Assembly: GCA_020025305.1 (NCBI GenBank)
Contig: JAHHSG010000012.1
Location: 1-64,000 of the forward strand
Length of the DNA stretch: 64,000 nucleotides
From: Oscillospiraceae bacterium
GTDB lineage: Bacteria > Bacillota > Clostridia > Oscillospirales > Oscillospiraceae
Direction of reading: 5' to 3'
Part shown: piece after piece, positions 52,122 to 60,463 of the stretch
Numbering within the stretch: position 1 is the stretch's first letter
Layout of the letters: each line of letters starts with the position of its first letter
Notes under the pieces: model-generated
What the model was told of the DNA's origin: nothing
The model's database searches: none
Seen by the model: the letters and a program-made list of their open reading frames with translations, nothing else
Position numbers and translations under genes: made by a program

Positions 52122-52754
52122 TTATGCCTTTTTTAGCCACTGGCGGAAATTCTCCCACAGTTCTAAGGAGCGGAATTTCAGCGTATAACCTGTATTCTCC
52201 TCCGTCATCAAATTGAGATCTTGTTCCCCCATTCCAGCAGCAATGGCCGTCTCTTCCAAATCCGTGGCGGCTGTAGTACACAGGGGCGGATATACCACGC
52301 ACCACCAGTTCCTGCCTGCCCCCTCGCCGATAATTAACCGAAGCGCTAAGTATCTTCCGGAAGGCAGGGCGAAACCATCATACTGTTTTGTGGGAAACTC
52401 CGTCTGCTCCAGGCGAGCAGACACTGTGTAGGGATACCCCTGGGCGCGGATCTCTTCACTGGCAGTCAGCTCAATGTCCGGCAGCGCCGCCGCCAGTTTT
52501 TCCTTGGCTTGTGTCATATCACTGGAGGATTCCAAAAGTTCCGTGGCCAACGTAAGTACACGATCACGCACCTGCAATTTAAGTGCTTGATCCTCCGGTG
52601 TGTCGGAGTTGGCGATCACGTGAAGCCGGATCATTTTCTGTTCCAGCGCATCTTGGGACTGCAAAGACCAGACCCCCCACAAAAGCGCCGCAGCAAGCCC
52701 AGCCAACAGGGCAATTTCCCCATATTTTAAGGTATGATTTTTCCTATAACGCAT
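52122..52754 (-). CDS. spoIIR: SpoIIR, forespore signal for sigma-E activation
   Basis: This 210-residue secreted protein is made in the forespore and triggers SpoIIGA to process pro-sigma-E in the mother cell. One N-terminal signal or membrane segment (about 13-30) is followed by the family domain: MIRLHVIANSDTPEDQALKL is the hallmark, and NWWCVVYPPLC matches the conserved second block. The ATG at 52754 lies right after the T-run of the ispE terminator with GGACGG as a weak ribosome site; upstream in-frame ATGs fall before the likely transcription start. Confidence 0.92.
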   Translation of the reverse strand: MRYRKNHTLKYGEIALLAGLAAALLWGVWSLQSQDALEQKMIRLHVIANSDTPEDQALKLQVRDRVLTLATELLESSSDMTQAKEKLAAALPDIELTASEEIRAQGYPYTVSARLEQTEFPTKQYDGFALPSGRYLALRLIIGEGAGRNWWCVVYPPLCTTAATDLEETAIAAGMGEQDLNLMTEENTGYTLKFRSLELWENFRQWLKKA

Positions 52755-52761
52755 AAAAAAC

Positions 52762-52800
52762 ACCGTCCATGATAAAGAATATATCTCCATGATGGACGGC
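52762..52800 (-). terminator. terminator of ispE, overlapping the spoIIR control region
   Basis: CCGTCCAT (52800-52792 side) pairs perfectly with ATGGACGG (52770-52762) around a 20-base loop, followed by TGTTTTTT that abuts the spoIIR ATG on the minus strand. Confidence 0.8.
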
Positions 52801-52817
52801 ATTTTTCTATTTTATAC
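52788..52817 (-). promoter_or_regulatory. spoIIR: candidate sigma-F promoter of spoIIR
   Basis: Minus strand GTATA (52817-52813), 15-base spacer, GTCCATCATG (52797-52788), eight of ten bases of GGNNANAHTR. It overlaps the ispE stop codon and one arm of the ispE terminator. spoIIR is a sigma-F gene in Bacillus. Confidence 0.4.
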
Positions 52818-53666
52818 ACTCTCAGCAAAATAAGTGCAGGGATATTCCTCAAGAAGCGTCTGACATGCACTGTGCGCTGTTTTCTCCTCGGTGAACAGGC
52901 CGAACACCGTTGAGCCACTGCCACTCATACAGGCACAACGCGCACCCAGATCAGTGAGCTGCCGCCGAATGGCGGGAACCTTGCTGTTATCGGGCAGAAC
53001 ATCCTCAAAGAGGTTGCCGACACAGCGAACTACCGTCTGCATATCCGCATCTTCCAGCGCTCTAACCATGCCTTCCGTGTCGATATGGCGCTGAGGTTTT
53101 ACTTCATCGATCTTCTGATACATTGCCGCCGTAGAATGAGACTCTGCCGGTTTGCAGAGGACATACCAACACGAGGGCAGATCCGGCAGCGGAATCAGTT
53201 GTTCACCGCGGCCCAATACCATGGACGTAGCACCACGAACACAATAGGGCACATCACTGCCCAATCGAATGGCCATGCGCTCCAGCTCACGAAGCTTCAT
53301 ATTGGGAGCATACAGCTTACGCAGGCCGCGCAGCACCGCAGCCGCGTCGCTGCTGCCGCCTCCCAGCCCCGCCTGCATGGGAATCCTTTTTTCCAGATGG
53401 ATGCGCAGTCCGTCGCATTCCACGGTGGCCTGATCGAAAAAGAGACGGGCGGCCCGATAGGCCAGATTTGTCTCATCACAGGGCAGCGTTTGGTCAGAAC
53501 AGGTCAGGGTAATCCCTTCGCCCACACCACGCTCCAGCGTCACAACATCCTGCAGTGCCACGCTGGTCATCACAGAGGAAATACTGTGATAGCCGTCTGG
53601 GTGCTTGTCCCCCACATCCAGTGTCAGATTCAGTTTTGCAGGTGCTAGTTCCATTACTTTTTCCAT
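52812..53666 (-). CDS. ispE: IspE, CDP-methylerythritol kinase
   Basis: This 284-residue GHMP kinase acts in the MEP isoprenoid pathway. The start APAKLNLTLDV, the ATP loop PMQAGLGGGSSDAAAVLRGL and the end GSGSTVFGLF are diagnostic. ATG at 53666 follows AGGAGTCACTCA; the frame is open to 53714 without a ribosome site. It feeds the same pathway as ispA at 4.3 kb. Confidence 0.95.
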   Translation of the reverse strand: MEKVMELAPAKLNLTLDVGDKHPDGYHSISSVMTSVALQDVVTLERGVGEGITLTCSDQTLPCDETNLAYRAARLFFDQATVECDGLRIHLEKRIPMQAGLGGGSSDAAAVLRGLRKLYAPNMKLRELERMAIRLGSDVPYCVRGATSMVLGRGEQLIPLPDLPSCWYVLCKPAESHSTAAMYQKIDEVKPQRHIDTEGMVRALEDADMQTVVRCVGNLFEDVLPDNSKVPAIRRQLTDLGARCACMSGSGSTVFGLFTEEKTAHSACQTLLEEYPCTYFAESV

Positions 53667-53712
53667 TGAGTGACTCCTTTGTAATTCTCCATACTGCCAG
53701 ATATTGCACGAC

Positions 53713-53745
53713 ATAAAAGAACCGCTGACAAATCGCCAGCGGTCC
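53713..53745 (-). terminator. terminator of the DUF1015 gene
   Basis: ACCGCTG/CAGCGGT stem with a short loop, then TCTTTT on the minus strand. Confidence 0.7.
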
Positions 53746-53780
53746 TTCAGGAGACAGAATATCCCGCTTAAAATGCTCTT

Positions 53781-55064
53781 CTATTTGATGATTTTTCGGC
53801 TCTCCACATAGTAGCGCTTATCCTGTGCATGGCCCATAGAGAAGGTCTTGCGAGGCAGAACGCCATCCGCCATGACTGTCTTGAAGAGCTGTTCCTTGCC
53901 CATGGCAGGCAGCAAAAATCCCATGTTCCCATGTTTTGCACCCAGCTCCCGTGTAACAGCCTCGCCGTGAATATAATCCACTTCGCCGCCAAATTCCTTT
54001 AAATATTGATCCAAAAAGCTCTGCAGTGTCCCCACCGCCAGCTGCATTGTAGGATGAGGAACCGTGATAGCCCCCTCATAGCCCTCGTATACAATACCAA
54101 CGGTGTGTCCATCTCCACTGCCCTCATAGCTATCGGGGTATGCCTTGCGGAACTCTGCCATAAGATGTGCAGGATCCACGCCAAAGACCACACGGTGGAT
54201 TGGCTCAAACTGCAGGGCATCGTCGTGGTTGTTCACCACCTCAACCAGTGCATAGCGGCAAGGCAGTTTCTTGGCGGCCGCTTCGCCTAATGCCTTCTTC
54301 TGCTCTTCATAGCATGCCTTGGCCGTTGCCAGAGAGTGGTTGCCGTCACCCACGGCAAAGAGAAGGGGGGCCATGCCACGAACACCATATTTCTTTTCCA
54401 TTACACGCTCTTCCGTCAAGCCCAGCAGTGCCTCAGCCACGGCATCATTCTGCTCCAAAGACAGACGGAACGCCCGGATATGTCCCCCGGACTGCATAAG
54501 ATCAAAATCATAGAGTTTTTCCATGGTATCCACTGCGGCAGTCAAAGGCTCAATGACGGTGCGCTCCGGGTTATCAATGAGCAGCATCACATGGGGCAGT
54601 TCAATGGGGGCATTGCGGCGCACCTTGGCTCGCGGCGGAATACGATCAAGCACGGTTCCCTCCGTGGCACGAATGAGGGCACCGGAGCCGGGCGTAAAAT
54701 CATAGGCATCCAGATCAATCATACCCACTAACCCATGACGAATACGTCCGTCCGACTGGCGGCGTTCCACATACACCAGAGACTCCGGCAGCGTGCGGAA
54801 AAGTCCGTTGTCCAGATAGGACTGCATCGTGTGATTAATGCCGGCAATCGCCTCATCTACATTGGGATCCTTCAACTGCGCCTCGGGCAGAATCAAACGC
54901 AGCGTGGAAGGTGCATCTCCCACCTGCTCTTCTACCGTCTGCCAATACTCTGGCTCAGAAGTAAACTGGTCGCAGGCCACAACAGCCCATTTTGCCATAT
55001 CGCAATTTTGGGGCAAAAGGATATCCGCGGGGTAAAAGCCAATCCGGTTAAAAATCCGATTCAT
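53781..55064 (-). CDS. DUF1015 family protein
   Basis: This 427-residue protein matches DUF1015, with VACDQFTSEPEYW, RHGLVGMIDLDAYD, FAVGDGNHSLATAKACYE and VFGVDPA, all family hallmarks. The GDGNHS motif suggests an enzyme active site, but the reaction is not known to me; related genes often sit near serine or D-amino-acid metabolism. The ATG at 55064 follows GAGGAGGAAG. It stands alone with its own terminator. Confidence 0.88.
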   Translation of the reverse strand: MNRIFNRIGFYPADILLPQNCDMAKWAVVACDQFTSEPEYWQTVEEQVGDAPSTLRLILPEAQLKDPNVDEAIAGINHTMQSYLDNGLFRTLPESLVYVERRQSDGRIRHGLVGMIDLDAYDFTPGSGALIRATEGTVLDRIPPRAKVRRNAPIELPHVMLLIDNPERTVIEPLTAAVDTMEKLYDFDLMQSGGHIRAFRLSLEQNDAVAEALLGLTEERVMEKKYGVRGMAPLLFAVGDGNHSLATAKACYEEQKKALGEAAAKKLPCRYALVEVVNNHDDALQFEPIHRVVFGVDPAHLMAEFRKAYPDSYEGSGDGHTVGIVYEGYEGAITVPHPTMQLAVGTLQSFLDQYLKEFGGEVDYIHGEAVTRELGAKHGNMGFLLPAMGKEQLFKTVMADGVLPRKTFSMGHAQDKRYYVESRKIIK

Positions 55065-55204
55065 CTTCTTCCTCCTCAATGTTTTCATTTACACGTGACA
55101 TCTGTGGACTCTATTATATTTATTATACATGATGCTCCAAAGAATTTCCAATCTAATTCTTTAAAAAAATCAAACATTTTATAGGGAACAAACTATTCTT
55201 TTTT

Positions 55205-55233
55205 GTATAAACCGTGTGAATAAGGACATTCTA
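55205..55233 (+). promoter_or_regulatory. forespore (sigma-G/sigma-F) promoter of the DUF378 gene
   Basis: GTATA (55205-55209), 17-base spacer, CATTCTA (55227-55233): exact matches to the Bacillus sigma-G patterns GYATR and CATHMTA. The overlapping GGACATTCTA also fits sigma-F in nine of ten positions. It ends about 30 bases before the ATG. Confidence 0.65.
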
Positions 55234-55263
55234 TTACAGAGAAAATTTTTTGGAGGAATTACC

Positions 55264-55467
55264 ATGAAAATTCTCGATCGAATCGCTCTTGTACTGACCA
55301 TCATCGGTGCACTGAATTGGGGAAGCATCGGTCTGTTTGGCTTTGACTGTGTAGCCTTTCTGGCAGGCGGTCAAATGGCAATCATTAGCCGCATTATCTA
55401 CTCTTTGGTAGGTATTGCCGGACTTTGGTGCATTTCCCTTTTCTTCCGTGAAGATGGCGGCGTGTAA
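55264..55467 (+). CDS. DUF378 small membrane protein
   Basis: This 67-residue protein has two membrane segments (about 5-26 and 38-60) and the DUF378 start KILDRIALVLTIIGALNWG. The function of the family is unknown. ATG at 55264 follows TTTGGAGGAATTACC. It is a single-gene unit with a forespore-type promoter and a very stable terminator, so it is a candidate spore membrane protein. Confidence 0.9.
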   Translation: MKILDRIALVLTIIGALNWGSIGLFGFDCVAFLAGGQMAIISRIIYSLVGIAGLWCISLFFREDGGV

Positions 55468-55473
55468 GCCAAA

Positions 55474-55520
55474 GCGATATAAAAAGGGACGGCAGACTGT
55501 GCCGTCCCTTTTTATATCGC
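55474..55520 (+). terminator. 21-bp perfect inverted repeat, terminator of the DUF378 gene
   Basis: The arms 55474-55494 and 55500-55520 are exactly complementary over 21 bases around GACTG; the inner GGGACGGCA is followed by a T-run within the arm. It can work in both directions. Confidence 0.92.
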
Positions 55521-55671
55521 CGTATCATACCCGGCGGAGTACAACTAAGAATGCAAAAGTAATTGAAAAAGATAGGTCATTAAAGTACCCACATAACTCT
55601 TGAGAGTACTGATCATCACTTTGAGATATTGAACTTTGCAGCAAGGCCCCTATAGCACACGATCCTTACAC

Positions 55672-56349
55672 CTAGGATTTGTGAATATCCTCAGAATAAT
55701 TATCTGCAAAGCCTTCGCTTTTCAATACTTTCAAAGCTGTTTTCCATAGAATCTTGATATCCAAAAAAAGCGAAATGTTCCGAACATATGTACGATCCCA
55801 ACGTACCTTATCATAAATTCCCATTTGATCGCGGCCATTGATCTGAGCCAGACCGGTAATCCCCGGTTTTACCTGATATACGCCGTAATAGTTGCGAAGA
55901 AAGTGTATTTCATCTTCTCGCGCTAACAATGGTCTGGGACCAGAGATACTCATAGTCCCGGTAATACAGCAAAAAAGCTGCGGTAATTCATCTAAACTTG
56001 TCTTTCTTATAAATTTTCCTACGGTAGTTATGTACTTTTCTGCATTTTTGAATTCACTTGTTCCCAATTCTGGTGTTCCATGCTTCATACTTCGGAATTT
56101 ATAAATCCAAAAAGGTTGCCCGAACTGTCCGATACGTTTTTGCTTAAATATAACGGTTTCCTTCGGTGATGTGCATTTAATGCAAACTGCAATGGCTAAG
56201 AAAACTGGCGACAAAAGAATCAAAGCCGCACATGAAATGATAAAGTCTAGGATTCGCTTTATTTTTAAATAGTTTTTTTGCGTCTGAGTTAAAGTTATTT
56301 GATTCTCTCTCACTAAATCTTCCAAAGTACAGTTGGCAATATCTTCCAT
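55672..56349 (-). CDS. initiating sugar-1-phosphate transferase (WecB/WbaP-type C-terminal family)
   Basis: This 225-residue membrane enzyme moves a sugar phosphate onto undecaprenyl phosphate and starts synthesis of a surface polysaccharide. It has a membrane segment (about 34-58), then the family blocks VIFKQKRIGQFGQPFWIYKFRSM, RKTSLDELPQL and SGPRPLL, and KPGITGLAQINGR. It lacks the long N-terminal part of WbaP-type enzymes, as in PglC-type short forms. The exact sugar cannot be told. Confidence 0.93.
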   Translation of the reverse strand: MEDIANCTLEDLVRENQITLTQTQKNYLKIKRILDFIISCAALILLSPVFLAIAVCIKCTSPKETVIFKQKRIGQFGQPFWIYKFRSMKHGTPELGTSEFKNAEKYITTVGKFIRKTSLDELPQLFCCITGTMSISGPRPLLAREDEIHFLRNYYGVYQVKPGITGLAQINGRDQMGIYDKVRWDRTYVRNISLFLDIKILWKTALKVLKSEGFADNYSEDIHKS

Positions 56350-56369
56350 GACCCGCTCTCTTTCTTGTT

Positions 56370-56550
56370 CTTTTTTGTCGTCCTGAGATACAATAACCAG
56401 AAATCAATGCTGCATCCTTAGCTCGAGGATCCATCATCCAACCATCGTGTTTGTCGTTTAGACAGACAAAATGCAAAATTGATAGATATTCAGAAAAAAG
56501 CTGAACAACCGGTCCGTCTACCAGCTGTTCAGCTTCTTCTACGGAGCGGA
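56370..56550 (-). pseudogene. unidentified coding relic upstream of the sugar transferase
   Basis: One frame reads SVEEAEQLVDGPVVQLFSEY and continues through DGWMMDPRAKDAALISG without a stop or start codon. It looks like part of a real protein but I cannot name it. It is crossed by a terminator-like hairpin, which supports decay. Confidence 0.3.
56493..56535 (-). terminator. hairpin with T-run in the 56.4-57.0 kb gap
   Basis: AAGCTGAACA (56526-56535 side) pairs perfectly with TGTTCAGCTT (56498-56507) on the minus strand, followed by TTTTTCTG. It would end transcripts coming from the MurF-like gene. Confidence 0.65.
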
Positions 56551-57041
56551 AGTGTTAGATGTATCAAACACCCGAAAGATTTCCGCTAACGACATCAATC
56601 TCACTGCTGAAAAAATAAACTCAACAACCGCCATCCGGGAGCTAATACCGCTACCCGCAGGGGTGGAAGTGACTCTTGCAAAATGCAAGCATCCTTTCAC
56701 CTCTGGTTGTCATACCCATTTTTATAAACCGGTGTTTGACTGATACCCATTTTACCATAGATTCTGCTAGTTGGCTACTGATTTGTTTTTACAAATCAAG
56801 TTTGCATTCGTAATTTCCAGAAAAACTGAAGTTCTTGAATGAGCGAAATTTACGCACACAAGCTTTTTTTGAATCTACTTTTACTTTACAAGCCGGAGCT
56901 TAAGTTTGCAATGGAACCGAGTATGTTTTTTCATGCTGAGAAAAGACACTATGCTTGTCATTATATGTCTACCTTCATCATGCAGTCAGTCTCTACAATT
57001 TTTAATTGGAATACCAAGTCATACACTCATTAGTCTAACGT
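56550..57041. other. AT-rich gap without a supported gene
   Basis: A 63-codon plus-strand frame (56552-56743) has no ribosome site and no recognisable family. The remainder is AT-rich with no motif. Such gaps are rare elsewhere in the window. Confidence 0.4.
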
Positions 57042-58985
57042 TTATCTATTTGCACAGGTTTCATATTTGATATTATGGTCTTTCGCATACTGCTCTGCAT
57101 AAGAACCCTTTGCACAAATAATCTTGATCTTATTGCAGCCATAGAATGCTTCTTCCCCAATAAAGCCAACCGATTCCGGGATGAAAACTTCTCTTAATGC
57201 TCTGCAATCCCGAAACGCTCTAAATTCAATATGACGCATACCATCAGGGAAAACAACTTTTTCCAGTTTTGTACAGAAATTAAAGGCACTGCGGCAAATA
57301 TATTTCAGATTTCCCGGTAATTTTATTTCCCTTAAATTTGTGCAACAATAAAATGCTTCACGACCTATATTCTCTATGGAATCAGGCAGTACAACAGACT
57401 CTATAAAGTCATTTTTACTAAAAGCATTATTGCAAATTCTTAATATGGGGCATTCGTTATAAGACTCCGGCAATTGCAGATTTACAGCAGTGCCTTCATA
57501 TTTATCGATCTCCACAATATCATCCTGCCGCAATCTAAAGGAAAACTCTCCCTGCTTTTTGATCTCTCCTTCGTTAAACTGCTGCTCGTTCTGGAATCTT
57601 GTACCATAAACGTGGTCGACAGTCTTTGCAAGAGCTGCTCTAAACTGTCCACTCTTGTAGAAGGTTACATCATCTCTGGTGACATTATTTCTGATCCAGT
57701 CATCCAGTTCTTCGCGAGAATCTATAAACAAAGCACATTTATCTCCGGATTCGATCAGGGCTTTATAAGTGTATTCGCTATCTCCTGCATAAAATATAAA
57801 GATATCAATGTCCAGTTTTGCCAGAGCATACCCCAACTCCGTATGCATCTTCACTGAGTTTTCGCCAAGCTTGTCGATATGTCCGGTAATAAAAATCTTT
57901 CTGCCCTTATCGCCAATTTCCATGGACGCCAATGTTTTCGCAGAGCCCAAAACAGAGGTCGGTTCTGCGTTAAAGCAATCTACCATGATCTGATTTCCAC
58001 CGACATTGAGCATATTCTGCCGCATACCATCCGGCTCATACTGGCCTACCAGCTCAATAATTCTTCTCATCGGTATATTGGCCCATCTTCCCACAGCAAT
58101 GGCTGCCAAAGCGTTATAAACATTATATTCGCCGAACAATTTCAAAGATACATCGTATCTTCCCTCTTTGCAGACAAGCTCAAACTTCGTTCCTTCTCTT
58201 GTAATTCGGACGTTTTCTGAGTAATAATCAGCAGTAGAGTCTTTCATTGCATACGAAACAACTTTGTGGAAGTATTCAGCATTCTTTAATATCTGGTCAT
58301 CATAGTTCACAACCACGATTCCGCCGAATTTGGCGTATCTTTCGAGACTGGCCTTGTCCTTAAAGATTCCCTCTCTGGTGATGTACTTGTCCAGATGGGA
58401 CGTTCCGATATTGGTCAGAACCACCACATCAGGGTGCAGCATATACGCAGAGCTCTCAATATAGCCCGGTTGAACACCGCCTACCTCTTGCACCCAGTAT
58501 TCATGCTCCGGAGTAAGCTGCTGGAAGTTTCTCAAGATTGCGCCATGGCTGTTAGCCATGCTGTGATGTGTAAGTGTATTAAAGGTGTTGCTGATAACGG
58601 AATTGATCAGACCCGTGGTAGTCGTTTTTCCAATGCTTCCTGTAATGGCAATTCTCTTGGCATTACAATTCTGTTCGCAATACTTTTCTACTCTTTCAAC
58701 GCAGTCCAACGGATTGTCAACAACTACAACTCGTTTATCAGAATATACTCTTGCATATTTTTCCTCACAAAATACAACAGAAGCGCCTTTCTTCAAGGCT
58801 TCTTCAATGGTTTTCTGCTGATTATACCACTGAGCAGCAATAATTGCATCTCCTGGCTTTGCATAAACAGATTGCGTAAGCACACGTTTGATTACACCAT
58901 CTTTTAGCACTTTTTTATTATATTTTGCCCCTATAATGTTTGACAGAGAACTTATTTTAAATTCACGATAGAATTTTCCAATCAT
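57042..58985 (-). CDS. MurF-type ligase fused to BspA-type leucine-rich repeats
   Basis: This 647-residue protein has a Mur ligase in its first 460 residues: an N-terminal domain (about 30-100), P-loop TGSIGKTTTT (115-124), the MurF-like EVGGVQPGYIE and VLTNIGTSHLDKY, FGEYNVYNALAAIAVG, DCFNAEP and GHIDKLG. Mur ligases join an amino acid or dipeptide to a carboxyl group with ATP. After a linker comes a BspA-type LRR_5 domain (about 485-645) with repeats of the form I-AF--C--L--V-(L/F/I)P. There is no signal peptide, so the repeats are cytoplasmic. ATG at 58985 after AAAGGGTGG. The housekeeping murF is presumably elsewhere; neighbours suggest a surface-polymer role. Confidence 0.85.
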   Translation of the reverse strand: MIGKFYREFKISSLSNIIGAKYNKKVLKDGVIKRVLTQSVYAKPGDAIIAAQWYNQQKTIEEALKKGASVVFCEEKYARVYSDKRVVVVDNPLDCVERVEKYCEQNCNAKRIAITGSIGKTTTTGLINSVISNTFNTLTHHSMANSHGAILRNFQQLTPEHEYWVQEVGGVQPGYIESSAYMLHPDVVVLTNIGTSHLDKYITREGIFKDKASLERYAKFGGIVVVNYDDQILKNAEYFHKVVSYAMKDSTADYYSENVRITREGTKFELVCKEGRYDVSLKLFGEYNVYNALAAIAVGRWANIPMRRIIELVGQYEPDGMRQNMLNVGGNQIMVDCFNAEPTSVLGSAKTLASMEIGDKGRKIFITGHIDKLGENSVKMHTELGYALAKLDIDIFIFYAGDSEYTYKALIESGDKCALFIDSREELDDWIRNNVTRDDVTFYKSGQFRAALAKTVDHVYGTRFQNEQQFNEGEIKKQGEFSFRLRQDDIVEIDKYEGTAVNLQLPESYNECPILRICNNAFSKNDFIESVVLPDSIENIGREAFYCCTNLREIKLPGNLKYICRSAFNFCTKLEKVVFPDGMRHIEFRAFRDCRALREVFIPESVGFIGEEAFYGCNKIKIICAKGSYAEQYAKDHNIKYETCANR

Positions 58986-59187
58986 ATTATCCACCCTTTC
59001 TTACTTTTAGTTTGAAACAATTCTGTTAGTGCCAAATCTCATAATTAATGTTCCTCTTCCATAAGTGCTCACAAATATACACGCACTTGGAACAATAGGT
59101 TTAATATTAATTATAAAACACTCCATTGTTTATTAAAGTAAGTTTACAATTAATTAACCAAAAACGAACAACTATGGAAAGCCACCC

Positions 59188-60366
59188 TTAGATAATAATA
59201 TCTTCTCTATTGTAATAATTGGTAGAAACTGCACTTGTATTTTTAGGAGCCGGATCAAGCTTCTCATTTTCAATGCCTAAAATCACTTCCGGCTGGATCC
59301 AAGGTCTGTGCTGAATCTGACTGGTTTCTTCATGGGTCAAATATCCCTTGTATGTAACAAGACCTCTTCTTAAGAAACCATCTTTAATGCATGCTCCCTT
59401 GATACCCAAATTAAGAATATTCCTAATGTGTCCTTCGACAGAAGCCGCATACGCAACAGAAGCTGTTTTCGCAATAATACTGGGAATATTGCTTACGCAA
59501 TAATGCACAACCCCTTCTTCAATATACATCGGGTCCTCATGGGTCGTTTCATGGAAAGTCTCAATCACTCCGTAGTCATTACTGATATCAACGATTACCG
59601 ACCCTTTCTGCATGGATTTAACCATATCGCGTGTAATCATATATTCCGAATTGCTCTTATCCCATCTGACACAATTGACAACCATGTCGACAGTTGGAAG
59701 TACCTTTTGAATATTGTATTTGCTGCCAATCATAGTGCTGATTGAACCACTGTATTTTGCACTGATTTCACGAAGATGTCCAATGGTTTTTCCCATTACA
59801 ATAACATTCGCTCCATTATTATGCAAGACCTCAATGGCGCCTTTACCAACAGTGCCGCAGCCAATCACAAGGACAGTCATATTAGGGGCAGCACCTAACC
59901 CACTAACAAACTTACCCATTCCTCCATTATTGGTCATAATGGCATATAGGCCCATAAATGCACCTGCTTTTCCTGCTGCCTCACAGTTTGGAGAACCATA
60001 TCGGTGCGTATCTTCTGCAGTAATTGCAGTAACTTTTTTGTCAAGTAAAACCTGAACCTCCTCAGGATGTGCTGCCGGGTGAATACAGGTATAGACGATC
60101 TGATTCTCCCGCAGCATATCATACTCAGAAGGCTCAAATTCCTTCACCTTGGCAACTAGATCGCAGGTGCCGTAGATTTCTTCGGCCGTTGCAAGAACTT
60201 GTCCACCCGCTTCTATGTATTCTTCATCCGGGAATCCGGCTTTTTTGCCGGCGTCGTGCTGGAAAAACACCTCATGTCCATCGTTAATAAAAGTATTGAT
60301 TTCACTGGGTGTCAGGATTACTCTATTTTCTCCTACTTTGATGTCCTTTAGTATTCCTAATTTCAT
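59188..60366 (-). CDS. ald: alanine dehydrogenase family protein
   Basis: This 392-residue protein matches alanine dehydrogenase (alanine to pyruvate and ammonia with NAD, reversible). Catalytic residues are kept: R15, K75, H96 and the Asp of VDISNDYG (D264); the NAD loop is GCGTVG (169-174). It differs from housekeeping Ald in several conserved stretches (DYGV for DQGG) and has a longer C-terminus of about 20 residues. Next to two ligases, it could supply L-alanine. A relative with another 2-oxo acid as substrate is possible. GTGGAGGG precedes the ATG. Confidence 0.85.
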   Translation of the reverse strand: MKLGILKDIKVGENRVILTPSEINTFINDGHEVFFQHDAGKKAGFPDEEYIEAGGQVLATAEEIYGTCDLVAKVKEFEPSEYDMLRENQIVYTCIHPAAHPEEVQVLLDKKVTAITAEDTHRYGSPNCEAAGKAGAFMGLYAIMTNNGGMGKFVSGLGAAPNMTVLVIGCGTVGKGAIEVLHNNGANVIVMGKTIGHLREISAKYSGSISTMIGSKYNIQKVLPTVDMVVNCVRWDKSNSEYMITRDMVKSMQKGSVIVDISNDYGVIETFHETTHEDPMYIEEGVVHYCVSNIPSIIAKTASVAYAASVEGHIRNILNLGIKGACIKDGFLRRGLVTYKGYLTHEETSQIQHRPWIQPEVILGIENEKLDPAPKNTSAVSTNYYNREDIII

Positions 60367-60463
60367 TTTTTTCCCTCCACGAGTAGATCTATAAGCAAAT
60401 ATTTTTTAATGTAACCCAATACTATTTCTGAAAAAGCAATTGCAGCAAGAATATTAGCATGCT

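Noticed and set aside
56552..56743. 63-codon plus-strand gene
   Set aside because: No ribosome site, promoter or family; kept only as part of the relic region.
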